In this document: positions 1-12,127 of the stretch, piece by piece | How the letters are laid out: every line of letters begins with the position of its first letter | How positions within the stretch are numbered: position 1 is the stretch's first letter | From: Echinometra lucunter | Taxonomy: Eukaryota > Echinodermata > Echinoidea > Camarodonta > Echinometridae | DNA: 64,000 nt | Direction: 5' to 3' | Assembly (NCBI GenBank): GCA_029962745.1 | Contig: CM057153.1 | Span: 39,601,612-39,665,611, forward strand | Made by a program: the position numbers and the translations under genes | Notes under the pieces: generated by a model | Told to the model about the DNA's origin: nothing | The model's input: the letters and a program-made list of their open reading frames with translations, nothing else | Databases searched by the model: none

Positions 1-830
1 TTATCATGTATAGGGTGCAAAATTGAACCTTGTTCTCAGTGTGCATTTACTGCAACGAAAATGTGATAAATATGTCAAAGAAGCATTAAATTATTATACA
101 AATTAAGCTTCAAACATATATATGGAGGGAGGGAGGGATGTAGTAAACAAGGATGAAGACTGGCGTAGCCAGGAATTTTCAACGGGGGGGGGGGGGGGGG
201 GGGGCCAAGGCGAGGGAGCGAAGCGAAGCGGGGGAAGGTGGTAGGGAGATTTTTGAAAATTCATGCATGAAAATGGCATTTTCTGCACACTAAAGCATTA
301 GGGGTAACTTATATGAGAAGTGGCTTATAGGTGGCCAAGGCGAGGGGGGGGGGGAAGCGACCGAGTGGGGGTAGCGGGGGGATACCCCCTACCACAGTAG
401 GGAAAATTTTTGAAAGTTCGTGCATGAAAATGGCATTTTCTGCACACTAAAATTCAGTATCAGAGGTAACTTATATGAGAAGTGGCTTATAGGCGGCCAA
501 GGCGGGGGGGGGGGGGGAGGGAAGCGACCGAGTGGGGGTAGCGGGGGGATACCCCTTCCCACGGTAGGGAAAATTTTAGAAAATTCGTGCATGAAAATGG
601 CTATTCTGCACACTAAAATTCATTATATGGGGTAACTTATACGAGAAGTCGTATATTTACGTTTTCGCAGGGTAGGAGTATGGTAAGTTATGTGAAGTGG
701 ACTCTAAAGTTGGTTGTTTTTTTTTGCCGGCTGATCAACAGGGGGCCATGGCCCCCTTGTGCCCCTCCCCCTTAGCTACGCCAGTGAGGATGAATAATTC
801 ATGTATGCTAGTTTTGCAAAAACTAATGCC
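1..830. repeat. MITE-like element with three internal 155-168-bp repeats
   Basis: Units share TGCATGAAAATGGCATTTTC, a GTAACTTATA block and long G runs (near 186, 348, 506). The outer ends are CTGGCGTAGCCAG near 163 and GCTACGCCAG near 774, an inverted pair. The same GGCGTAGC/GCTACGCC ends recur near 15578, 31608/31834 and 32732. No gene is seen. Confidence 0.6.
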
Positions 831-1890
831 TTGAGGCCTAGTGCGGGAAGATATAAAGAAAACCTATGGTAGACCTTATCACATAAATCGTTTATGCTGC
901 TAACCAAGGAAAGACGTGACGAAACGCTGAAAGCAGACCTACAGGATTTTTTGAACCATTAGAAATGGGATGGAGGGGGCAAATCGACAAAACTAACAAG
1001 CAAAGACTAAAATTGTACTAAATGAAATTATTGTAATACGGAACCAAACCAACTCACTCAACAACTAAGTAGACAAGCATCTCTGCATGGCTTCTTTCAT
1101 CTTTATCTTACAGTAGGAAAGAGAAGGTCCGGGAATGTCCCCAACATATTTCTTTGTAAACATGGAAAGCTCAACTCTGTCACATAATTACAGTATGTTA
1201 TGGGAAATGTTCACATCCAGTACTTAACTGTTCGCTACTATAGCCTCAATGTAACAATGTCAAACAACCATTTGGCATAAACTCATAGAGATCCTATATA
1301 TAGATCTCTATGCATAAACTGCACTACAGCATGTACATTATAATGCGCATGGCAAGAATCGCCTTTCGTCAAGAAAGGTAGTTACTGTTCAGTATTTGTT
1401 GCAAGAAAGTTGCAGTGAATATTGCAAATTCCCTAAATTAGTCGAAAGTATTTAGATCGTACACAAATTTGCAATTGATCGCAACTTGTAATCCAAAAGT
1501 TGCGCCTGAATATTGCACAAAAGTCTTGATATCAATTGCAAATAGAGCGCAACTTCACAATCAGTTGCAAATTACGTAACTGATTTTCACTTGATCGCAT
1601 CTCATCTTTCTTGTAACCCTCCTATTTTCAGATATTTAGAGCGAGAGAGAGAGAGAGAGAGAGGGGGGGAGAGGAAGAGAGAGGGAGAGAGAGAAGGGGG
1701 AGAGAGAGAGAGATGGGTAGGAAGGAAAGAGGAGAAAATGGTAGACCGGAGGAAAGATATTAGGCCAAAAGAAAAAAATTGTTGCCCTCACATGCACAAA
1801 ATCTGAAAATTGAGTCAGTTGGTCGATTTCCCCCCCCCCCCCCCCCCCCCCCCCCCACTGGACTGTAACTGTTATGCACGCGAGCGAACG
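830..1890. other. Non-coding spacer before the duplicated block
   Basis: No credible exon. It contains repeated short TTGCAA/GCAACTT motifs around 1400-1580 and the microsatellite and C run noted separately. Confidence 0.5.
1640..1713. repeat. (GA)n microsatellite
   Basis: GA dinucleotides interrupted by G runs. A run of about 30 C follows at 1831-1857. Confidence 0.9.
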
Positions 1891-3003
1891 CGAGCCGACA
1901 CTCATGTATTACGTGCAGTTGTGTGACGTGAGCCCGGGGGATATGTCTCATTGAGGTCTGTACATCATCCGCGTAAACAAAAACGTAGAGAAAGGGTCGT
2001 TTTTTCAGCACCGGCCGGGGAACCCGTGGATCCCGTTTAGGGTATCAAACACAGATAAAATCAGAAAAAAGGGTATCAAAATCAGGAAAATCCGGGAAAA
2101 TGTTACGTAATTAGGAGATAATGATGCAATCCTTGCATAAAATCCCCGTTAAGGGTATTAAAATCGGAGATGTAAAACATTATTTCGGTCCTATTTTAAT
2201 CCCCGTTTAGGGTGCTTTTCAGAAGGTGATTTACACGGATGATATGCAGGTCTCAATGAGATGTCCCCCCGGGGACGAGAGAAAGTTTTCCGATATCTTT
2301 TATGAGTTTCTAATGGGGAGAACGCGGGCAGAACGCAGTCAAAACGCATATAAAGGTGTTTGTTTAAAGCCACTGAATACAAAGTTGAGCAAATTCTTCG
2401 TCCAAATCTGAATATTTGGGTCTGAAAAAAAACACCGACCCTGTTTTTTTTCGCATTTTACGGTCGGTTGAATGAGGGCAACATAACATTTTTTTTTTGG
2501 TTGGTTTTTTTTTTTGCCGTAAGACGTATCTGATCATAAGAGAGAATGTGTTTGTGTTTGTGCGTTGGGTGTGTATGTATGAATTAACGAGAGCGGGAGA
2601 GAGAATTGATAAGGATGACGATAAAGACCATAGAGAAATACTGAGACGGAAAGAAGGGATGGAAAATGAATCACGCATATTGTGATTACATGTATTGAAT
2701 TGGACGGGACTACACGTCATATTCTTCATATTATATGTTATGTTTTTTCCAATTTATCTTCTACTATGTAAATTTTGTAGAGGGGCCAGGCTCGACTAGC
2801 ACTTGTGCTATTTTCTGGTCCCATTTACCAGCTAATATCATTATGTGTTTCAATCCTGCATATCTTGTGCACATGATGTTACTGTTGGTGAATAAAATCT
2901 ATAATATGATAAAACAAAACTGCATACATTTACCCAAAGGAAAGTTGCTGCAGACAGTGAAATTACAATTGTGAACTGATACATTAAAATGAAGAGAAAA
3001 TAT

Positions 3004-3160
3004 GAAAAGAGAGAGAGAGAGAGAGACAATTCAGTGGGGAATAAAACAAGAGATTAGATGGACGGGAGAGAGAGAGAGAGAGAGAAAGAAAGAGAGAGAG
3101 GTGGGGCGGGTAGAGAGAGAGGGAGAGAGATTTGACATAAAGAGAGAGAAAACAGAGAGA
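3004..3160. repeat. (GA)n-rich tract, block 1
   Basis: Several GA runs separated by unique spacers. The matching tract in block 2 is at 7044-7216 with different repeat numbers. Confidence 0.85.
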
Positions 3161-3644
3161 GAGGATTAAAGAACTGAATTTTACCTTTTTAATGAAAGAC
3201 CCAAACACAGGCTGTGTATCTGGACAGTCGATTTAAAACAGCCATTTAAAGAAGTTTACGAGCAATATTTCTTAAATTTTTTAACACTTGTGTTAGAAAA
3301 TATTATAGAGAAAAAATGATGATTAGTGCTATTTAATGTACAGTTTTTGTAGAATCCAAAGACAAAAGAGAAGGCTTCATTTTTGTTTAGCGACCGGACA
3401 CACGACCCCACCCGACATTAATTTTGAATTTAAGGATCATAATACTGCGACGGATCATCACGAAAGGATTAGACAAAGTAACAAACAGGAAAAAAAAATC
3501 GGGATTTCTTTTTGGGGTAGACCCTATCTTGAATATTATGCAGTATGCAGTGTCGTGTCTCTTTCGTCGACAGGCCATTTTGAAAATGTATTCTAGTTAA
3601 TAGATAATACATGTTAAGGTGGCATCAAACCATTACATTCACCA

Positions 3645-3951
3645 GGGGGTGTTTCATAAAGCTGTTCGTAAAGTTACAAGTAACTTTATGAACGACTTGA
3701 ATATGGCACGCCACATAGAATCGCATCAGCTAAAAGTGAAATATGCAGACTTAGATTAACGTTACTTCTGTTTACAAACATTTTTTATTGCAAAGTATAT
3801 TTTTGACACAATTTAATTGTAATTATGGAAAATGCAGCCACATTCTGTCAAAACATCAGAAAAAACTTTGGGTATCCCATTAGGAACTTCATATTCAAGT
3901 CGTTCGTAAAGTCCTGCGTAACTTTACGAACGACTTTATGAAACACTCCCC
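3645..3951. repeat. Fold-back MITE (GTTTCATAAA ends), copy in block 1
   Basis: The left arm GGGGTGTTTCATAAAG...CGTAAAGTTAC is mirrored by GTAACTTTACGAACGACTTT...ATGAAACAC at the right end. It has about 300 bp and no coding capacity. Confidence 0.8.
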
Positions 3952-4812
3952 CCCCCCCCCCCCCGATATTACACTCGGTATGCACATTGCGTTATGTGTT
4001 GCTAATTAAGTTGGTTTAACATTTTGACTTGCCCGACCTTACAAAACTAAATTTACGCAATGCAGTCAAATTATACTGAATTTAAATAGCGTTTACGGCC
4101 TGGCGCACACTGCACGATCCAACTGCGACCCGATTTTCGAACAAATTGCATTTTACAATTGATATGAAAGTTTAAACAAGTAAAATGATCTTATATGAAG
4201 TTCGGAATACTAAAATAAAAATTTTAGTAAGCAGCAAGCCTTTTGGTCAGAGTAAAGGCCAAATCGGCTTCAAATCATAAACAATCGCAGGGCTGCCAAG
4301 ACGTCATTACGATTCAGAATTGACTCCGCTTTTATTCCTACAAGGAGACTCGCAATAGCCCAGAATTTCGATTTCAGTATTCATACGAATATTTGGAGCA
4401 TTGATTATTAAGATTACACACGTTTGAATGGTCATATCAATTGCTATAACAAATTTTTTAAAAATCGGATCGCAGACAGATCGTATAGTGTAATAGCTCG
4501 TTACCGGGCATCGGTAAAGACCTGCATAACATGTGAATGCATTACAAAACTGTTCTCTTAGAAAAACCCTAAAATCCTTCGATCATCATTGTATCCCCGC
4601 CCCCCCCCCCCAATGGACCGAGCCATATTGCACTTACCGTTCTTTTCAAAGAAGTAAACAAAAGCTGTTCTTAAAGCATCTCCAGCGTTTTTAGAGTAAT
4701 TATTCTAAAATGAAACTAGATGAATCTTCGACCACGCGTGGTCGAATTTTATGCCTCCGCCATTACCAAATCAGAAATAAATGGCACTTCATGCTGATTT
4801 ATTTTCATTTAT

Positions 4813-5416
4813 ACAATGACATCTCTGACCTTGACCTTTGACCTTGTGACCCCCAAATCTAATGAGAGCATTGCCCTTTCCACATGCATACACGAGCCAA
4901 GTTTGTTGAACCGTCAAATGGTTACTGAGTTATCACAAGAACGAACCATTTCTATGTACATAATGACCTCTATGACCTTTGACCTTTGACCTTGAGACCC
5001 CAAAATCTACTCAGATCATTGTCCCTCCCATATGCATACCTGTGCCAAGTTTGAGGTTGATCAGTCAAATGGTTGTTGAGTTATGGTGAAAACAAACCAT
5101 TTCTATGTACATAATGACCTATATGACCTTTGACCTTGAGACCCCAAAATCTAATCAGATCATTGTCCCTCCCATATGCATACCTGTGCCAAGTTTGAGG
5201 TTGATCGGTCAAAATGGTTGTTGAGTTATGGTGAAAACGAATCATTTCTATGTACATAATGACCTCTATGACCTTTGACCTTTGACCTTGTGACCCCAAA
5301 ATCTAATCAGATCATTGTCCCTTCCATGTGCATACATGAGCCAAGTTTGAAGTTGATCTGTCAAACGGTTCTTAAGTTATCGCAAGAACGAGCCATTTTT
5401 ATGTGTATTATTACCT
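4813..5416 (+). repeat. Satellite-like tandem repeat, 145-151-bp unit, about four copies
   Basis: The unit anchor (C/T)ATAATGACC or variant starts near 4813, 4960, 5111 and 5256, each followed by TGACCTTTGACCTT. It is cut by the N gap. Confidence 0.85.
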
Positions 5417-5916
5417 NNNNNNNNNNNNNNNNNNNNNNNNNNNNNNNNNNNNNNNNNNNNNNNNNNNNNNNNNNNNNNNNNNNNNNNNNNNNNNNNNNNN
5501 NNNNNNNNNNNNNNNNNNNNNNNNNNNNNNNNNNNNNNNNNNNNNNNNNNNNNNNNNNNNNNNNNNNNNNNNNNNNNNNNNNNNNNNNNNNNNNNNNNNN
5601 NNNNNNNNNNNNNNNNNNNNNNNNNNNNNNNNNNNNNNNNNNNNNNNNNNNNNNNNNNNNNNNNNNNNNNNNNNNNNNNNNNNNNNNNNNNNNNNNNNNN
5701 NNNNNNNNNNNNNNNNNNNNNNNNNNNNNNNNNNNNNNNNNNNNNNNNNNNNNNNNNNNNNNNNNNNNNNNNNNNNNNNNNNNNNNNNNNNNNNNNNNNN
5801 NNNNNNNNNNNNNNNNNNNNNNNNNNNNNNNNNNNNNNNNNNNNNNNNNNNNNNNNNNNNNNNNNNNNNNNNNNNNNNNNNNNNNNNNNNNNNNNNNNNN
5901 NNNNNNNNNNNNNNNN
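5417..5916. other. Assembly gap of exactly 500 N
   Basis: 500 undefined bases, a round placeholder length. Reading frames that cross it are meaningless. Confidence 0.99.
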
Positions 5917-7043
5917 CTCATGTTTACGTGCAGTTGTGTGACGTGAGCCCGGGGGATATGTCTCATTGAGGTCTGTACATCATCCGCGTAAACAAAAACG
6001 TAGAGAAAGGGTCCTTTTTTCAGCACCGGCCGGGGAACCCGGGGATCCCGTTTAGGGTATCAAAAACAGATAAAATCAGAAAAAAGGGTATCAAAATCAG
6101 GAAAATCCGGGAAAATTTTACGTAATTAGGAGATGATGATGCAATCCTTGCATAAAATCCCCGTTAAGGGTATAAAAATTGGAGATGTAAAACATTATTT
6201 CGGTCCTATTTTAATCCCCGTTTAGGGTGCTTTTCAGAAAGTGATTTACACGGATGATATGCAGGTCTCAATGAGATGTCCCCCCGGGGACGAGAGAAAG
6301 TTTTCCGATATCTTTTATGAGTTTCTAATGGGGAAAACGCGGGCAGAACGGAGTCAAAACGCATATAAAGGTGTTTTTTTTAAAGCCACTGAATACAAAG
6401 TTTAGCAAATTCTTCGTCCAAATCTGAGATTTTCTCACAAAAACGGTGCGTTTGTATATTTGGGTCTGAAAAAAAACAACCCCGACCCTTTTTTTTTGCA
6501 TTTTACGGTCGGTTGAATGAGGGCAACATAACATTTTTTTTTGCCGTAAGACGTATCTGATCAAGAGAGAATGTGTTTGTGTGATGTGCGTGGGGTGTGT
6601 ATGTATGAATTAACGAGAGAGGGAGAGAGAATTAATAAGGATGACGATAAAGACCATAGAGAAATACCGAGACGGAAAGAAGGGATGGAAAATGAATCAC
6701 GCATATTGTGATTACATGTATTGAATTGGACGGGAATACACGTCATATTCATCATATTATATGTTATGTTTTTCAAATTTATCTTCTACTATGTAAATTT
6801 TGTAGAGGGGCCAGGCTCGACTAGCACTTGTGCTATTTTCTGGTCCCATTTACCAGCTAATATCATTATGTGTTTCAATCCTGTAACATATGTATGACAT
6901 ATCTTGTGCACATGATGTTATTGTTGGTGAATAAAATCATATCATATGATAAAACAAAACTGCATACATTTACCCAAAGGAAAGTTGCTGCAGACAGTGA
7001 AATTACAATTGTGAACTGATACATTAAAATGAAGAGAAATATG

Positions 7044-7100
7044 AGAAGAGAGAGAGAGAGACAATTCAGTGGGGAATAAAACAAGAGATTAGATGGACGG

Positions 7101-7132
<32 letters not shown>

Positions 7133-7216
7133 AAGAGAAGAGAAAGAGAGAGAGGTGGGGCGGGTAGAGAGAGAGGGAGAGAGATTTGACAGAAAGAGAG
7201 AGAAAAGAGAGAGAGA
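7044..7216. repeat. (GA)n-rich tract, block 2
   Basis: Counterpart of 3004-3160 with a longer central GA run, as expected for slippage after duplication. Confidence 0.85.
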
Positions 7217-7702
7217 GGATTAAAGAACTGAATTTTACCTTTTTAATGAAAGAAGACCCAAACACAGGCTGTGTATCTGGACAGTCGATTTAAAACAGCC
7301 ATTTAAAGAAGTTTACGAGCAATATTTCTTAAATTTTTTAACACTTGTGTTAGAAAATATTATAGAGAAAAAATGATGATTAGTGCTATTTAATGTACAG
7401 TTTTTGTAGAATCCAAAGACAAAAGAGAAGGCTTCATTTTTGTTTAGCGACCGGACACACGACCCCACCCGACATTAATTTTGAATTTAAGGATCATAAT
7501 ACTGCGACGGATCATCACGAAAGGATTAGACAAAGTAACAAACAGGAAAAAAAAAATCGGGATTTCTTTTCGGGGTAGACCCTATCTTGAATATTATGCA
7601 GTATGCAGTGTCGTGTCTCTTTCGTCGACAGGCCATTTTAAAAATGTATTCTAGTTAATAGATAATACATGTTAAGGTGGCATCAAACCATTACATTCAC
7701 CT

Positions 7703-8010
7703 GGGGGTGTTTCATAAAGCTGTTCGTAAAGTTACAAGTAACTTTATGAACGACTTGAATATGGCACGCCACATAGAATCGCATCAGCTAAAAGTGAAAT
7801 ATGCGGACTTAGATTAACGTTACTTCTGTTTACAAACATTTTTTTATTGCAAAGTATATTTTTGACACAATTTAATTGTAATTATGGAAAATGCAGCCAC
7901 ATTCTGTCAAAACATCAGAAAAAACTTTGGGTATCCCATTAGGAACTTCATATTCAAGTCGTTCGTAAAGTCCTGCGTAACTTTACGAACGACTTTATGA
8001 AACAACCCCC
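7703..8010. repeat. Fold-back MITE, copy in block 2
   Basis: Same element and same insertion site as in block 1, so it predates the duplication. Confidence 0.8.
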
Positions 8011-8770
8011 CCCCCCCCCCCCCCCCGATATTACAGTCGGTATGCACATTGCGTTATGTGTTGCTAATTAAGTTGGTTTAACATTTTGACTTGCCCGACC
8101 TTACAAAACTAAATTTACGCAATGCAGTCAAATTATACTGAATTTAAATAGCGTTTACGGCCTGGTGCACACTGCACGATCCAACTGCGACCCGATTTTC
8201 GAACAAATTGCATTTTACAATTGATATGAAAGTTTAAACAAGTAAAATGATCTTATATGAAGTTCGGAATACTAAAATAAAAATTTTAGTAAGCAGCAAG
8301 CCTTTTGGTCAGAGTAAAGGCCAAATCGGCTTCAAATCGTAAACAATCGCAGGGCTGCCAAGACGTCATTACGATTCAGAATTGACTCCGCTTTTATTCC
8401 TACAAGGAGACTCGCAATAGCCCAGAATTTCGATTTCAGTATTCATACGAATATTTGGAGCATTGATTATTAAGATTACACACGTTTGAATGGTCATATC
8501 AAATGCTGTAACAAATTTGCAAAAAATCGGATCGCAGACAGATCGTATAGTGTAATAGCTCGTTACCGGGCATCGGTAAAGACCTGCATAACATGTGAAT
8601 GCATTACAAAACTGTTCTCTTAGAAAAACCCTAAAATCCTTCGATCATCATTGTATCCCCCCACCACCAATGGACCATGCCATATTGCACTTACCGTTCT
8701 TTTCAAAGAAGTAAACAAAAGCTATTCTTATAGCATCTCCAACGTTTTTAGAGTACTTATTCTAAAACGA

Positions 8771-11040
8771 AAAAAAAAGTATAGTTTCAGTTCTTGTGAT
8801 TTGGGCTTTGGTGACATGTAGGGCTGTTTGGATAATGTGCTTTGGTTAGAATCTCGTTCACATACAGTAAGTCCAAGAACCCCCCCCCCCCAAAAAAAAA
8901 AAAAAAAAAAAACCCTCTGAAATGTATTGTAAAGAATCTGTGAACTTTATCCCGTATGCTATGATAAGACGTGAAGTTAGAAGAAGTATGCATATCAGAC
9001 TTCGCTACCATACATTTTATTACATTCATACACAACGAATGTTTGAATTATTTTATTTTTCTGAACCGTGACAAATATGGTACATAAAAGGAAAATGAAT
9101 GACTATTATTGCTACATCATCATCAAAATTGATAATGGCCAGCATATTCTGGCATAATAGCATGAATGCCAATTCATCCGTCCGAAAGATTGACAACTGC
9201 ATGTATTGTCCAAAATTACTGATTTTTACATACAATTTTTTTTTGACAATCAGTTGATTGGTTATACTAGTAACCAACCACTTTTTTGCAGTGTACAACA
9301 AACAAACAAAATTGCCGTGTTTACATCAATTCGGAATATATATCTAAAGCAGTTTTTTTTTTAGTAACCAACCACTTTTTTTTGCAGTGTACAACAAACA
9401 AACCAAATTGCCGTGTTTACATCAATTCGAAATACTGTATATATCTAAAGCAGTTTTGATATTTCCTGCGAAAATGATTGACTATATAGATCAATGTGTT
9501 GTTAGGTAGATCTCATTCCGGCTAACAAAGGATATTCTGGCAACATAGATTGCAATATATTCTGGCAACATATTCTGGCAACATAGATTGCAAATTCACC
9601 CAACCGAAAGATTCCTGCTAATAAAAACAATCTGACAAATACAGCAAGATTGCCAATTCATCCGCGCGAAAGATTGACAACTGCATGTATTGTCCAGAAT
9701 TCAATTCATTTCAGTTCAATTCCTTATTTTAATTCTCGATAAAAACTATACATGAAATTTAAATACAACAGGGAGGGCAATGGTACAAAACATAGTATTA
9801 TACGACAACAAAACAGATTTATGAGAATGAGGGGTCAACAAAAAAGAGCAAAATAGCCTTATAGTACGTTGAACCAGAAATTAACAAAACATAAGTTATA
9901 CATAATCAAGCCTATCCAAAAACACACATAAAAGAAACCAACGAAACACTTAAAGTAAAAAAAAAACAAAACATAATTTATATTGAGAATACAAACTTAA
10001 GAGATGTAGTTTATAATTGTGTTTAAAAGAATTAAGTGATTGACAAACTTTGAAAGAAAGAGGCGCATTATTCAAGCAAATTACTGACTTTATTTCAATT
10101 TCTCCTATATAGATGTGTGATATGGGAATAACAATATTTTTGTATAGTCCAGTAATGTAACACTTTATAATGCATTGTTTGTTAATAGTACATAAAATAT
10201 GAATGAACATGTATTCAACATATAGCCTGTAAAATGCTTATCAATAAAATGTCATTGTTCTTTCTTTCAGTGCCATTAAGTATTCAAATGAAACAACAGT
10301 GACAGCAACGGAGAGATTAAACATTGAGAAATACGTGAAAACACGCATTCAGCATCATGTACATGAAGGGAGTACGGTACGTTTTATAGCAATCTACAAT
10401 ACTAGATCATGACATTAGCATTTTGCCGTATTTCTATCAATTATGAAAAAAAGGACAAACAAAATTACCGTGTTTACATCAATTCGAAATATATATTTAA
10501 AGGAAATACGTTTTATAGCAATTTACAACACTAGATCATGCAGCATTTCGACATGGGAAGTTGAATAAATATCTAAACTCCAAAACTCCATTTTTTTCAT
10601 TATGCATACTTTATTCGTCAACATAAAAGTACATATAAACTTTAGTGTAAAATAAAAAGGCATAAAGATGGTTTCGCAATATACTCATTTATCCTGTGTA
10701 TAGACGTGCATAATATGAATAGCAAGGTAAAATTAGGAGTCTATTTTTGAACCTTCGTAGTTATATCTAAGTCTGTAAGTGTGTGCAATGTATTTCGTAA
10801 GGATGAAAAGGTATTTCATAAGAATGGAGTGGATGGAAGTTTACAATACAATACCAATACGAATGATCTCCAACTATATTTCTGTTTCTGTATCACTTCT
10901 AAAGAAGCTACGAAAGAAAACACGGATTGGACAGATTTATTTAGTAAAGAATAATATAATGACAAATATTTATCAAAGGGTGTTAAGTTGTTAACATATG
11001 TGGTTACCTTCTATTTGAGGATTTCATTTATTGATTGATC
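8771..11040. other. AT-rich spacer downstream of the MDA5-like gene
   Basis: Apart from the 110-bp tandem pair and A- and C-runs near 8881, I see no gene. GAATTCAATTCATTTCAGTTC near 9698 resembles the ends of dispersed repeats. Confidence 0.5.
9251..9455. repeat. Tandem pair of about 110-bp units
   Basis: AACCAACCACTTTTTT...GTGTACAACAAACAAA...TTGCCGTGTTTACATCAATTC occurs twice. A partial third copy lies at about 10450-10500. Confidence 0.75.
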
Positions 11041-11046
11041 TTTATT
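11041..11046 (-). terminator. Candidate poly(A) signal of the MDA5-like gene
   Basis: TTTATT on the plus strand is AATAAA on the minus strand, 530 bp past the stop codon. I saw no closer canonical signal, but the sequence is AT-rich, so chance is possible. Confidence 0.35.
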
Positions 11047-11575
11047 TATACACGGTTACAAAGTCCAAACAGTTTACATGGCTGGTTTCCATTGGGGCCG
11101 TGTGAAATTCCAAAAAAGTGTCTTTGCGATTCAACATTGTCTTATTACAATAGGCCTAACAGTGAATTCAATTCATACAGGAAACCAATTATAACATCCT
11201 AAAAATGTAGAAATACAAAATATCTTACGTTCAGATAGGATAGTACAACTAATCCTATCAAATTACTCAATATCTTCCTTAAATGTCTTTCACACAATGA
11301 ATTCGTGTGTTATACCCACACGGCTCAGAGCGATTTTTCTCAACACATGCATATTGCGGTCATAATGTACTTTATATGATTACTTGCGCCTGATTTGAAA
11401 TTTTCTCATTTTACAAATATCGCTTTTAAACACTTATTCATGCACTCCCTTAATAAAACAGTTATCGATTGATCAATTGTAAATATATTCTCTGTACATT
11501 TTCAATCATTTTCCATTCTTTCAATTTCACAATGCTGCCTTGTCTTTTAGTCACGTACATGTCTTTAAAAAGATG

Positions 11576-12127
11576 TTACTCATCAGGCTGCATGATGTTA
11601 GAGTACTCCAAGGTTACATTATCTTCTGTGTTCTCTTCGTTCTCCTGATTAATGCCTTGCTCTTCTGCACCGAGGTTGTTCTGCCTTCCTAGATCGTCCA
11701 GATCAATAGACTGTACCACGAAAGGAACTTCTTTCCAGGCTTTGGCATACCACTTCTTACCGTTTTCATCCTTCAGCATGAAGTTCTTGATAGCAATCAA
11801 AGGAAGCTCTTGCTGTTGATACATCACCATCGTACCCCATTTATGCTGGCAATTGCCACAGTGAATCTTCTGCTGGTGTCTGAATTCGTCGATAAGAGGC
11901 TGCTTTTTGAGCTCGATGAGTTTCATCTTGCTCAAGAAGAGGTCGTTGATGACAACGTGATGCTGGTTCCGGATAGATCTGACGTCATCTAAAGAACAGG
12001 CTTCTGTGAAGCACTTGATGCAGTGGAGGAGAATGCCCGATTTCTCCTCTTTTTTGGCCTTGGTGATTTTAGCATTTTCGGTTTCCCTCCGTCGCTCTTT
12101 CTGATCCCTCTTCTGTTCCGACAAAAT
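11576..12127 (-). CDS. IFIH1-like: MDA5-like exon 15: C-terminal RNA-binding (regulatory) domain
   Basis: Residues 787-969 and the TAA stop. A charged helix is followed by LHCIKC and IHCGNCQHKWGTM, giving zinc ligands C822, C825, C876 and C879. ELPLIAIKNFML matches the core strands of the domain. The second pair is C-x2-C, as I recall for LGP2; I recall C-x-C in human MDA5. The last 35 or so residues are an acidic, Gln/Asn-rich tail with no family counterpart that I know of. Confidence 0.95.
   Translation of the reverse strand: MLSEQKRDQKERRRETENAKITKAKKEEKSGILLHCIKCFTEACSLDDVRSIRNQHHVVINDLFLSKMKLIELKKQPLIDEFRHQQKIHCGNCQHKWGTMVMYQQQELPLIAIKNFMLKDENGKKWYAKAWKEVPFVVQSIDLDDLGRQNNLGAEEQGINQENEENTEDNVTLEYSNIMQPDE

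Larger units (their letters stand above)
1895..4715. repeat. Tandem-duplicated block, copy 1
   Basis: About 2.8 kb that recurs at 5917-8770 with few substitutions and small indels. The GA tracts (3004-3160), the C run before 3965 and the MITE at 3645-3951 are shared. No exon with homology was found. Confidence 0.9.
5917..8770. repeat. Tandem-duplicated block, copy 2
   Basis: Second copy, starting directly at the edge of the N gap. Similarity to copy 1 ends near TTTTTAGAGTA (about 8745-8770), after which the flanks differ. Confidence 0.9.

Noticed and set aside
5275..6026. Long open frames of about 190-220 residues
   Set aside because: They run through the 500-N gap and consist mostly of undefined residues.
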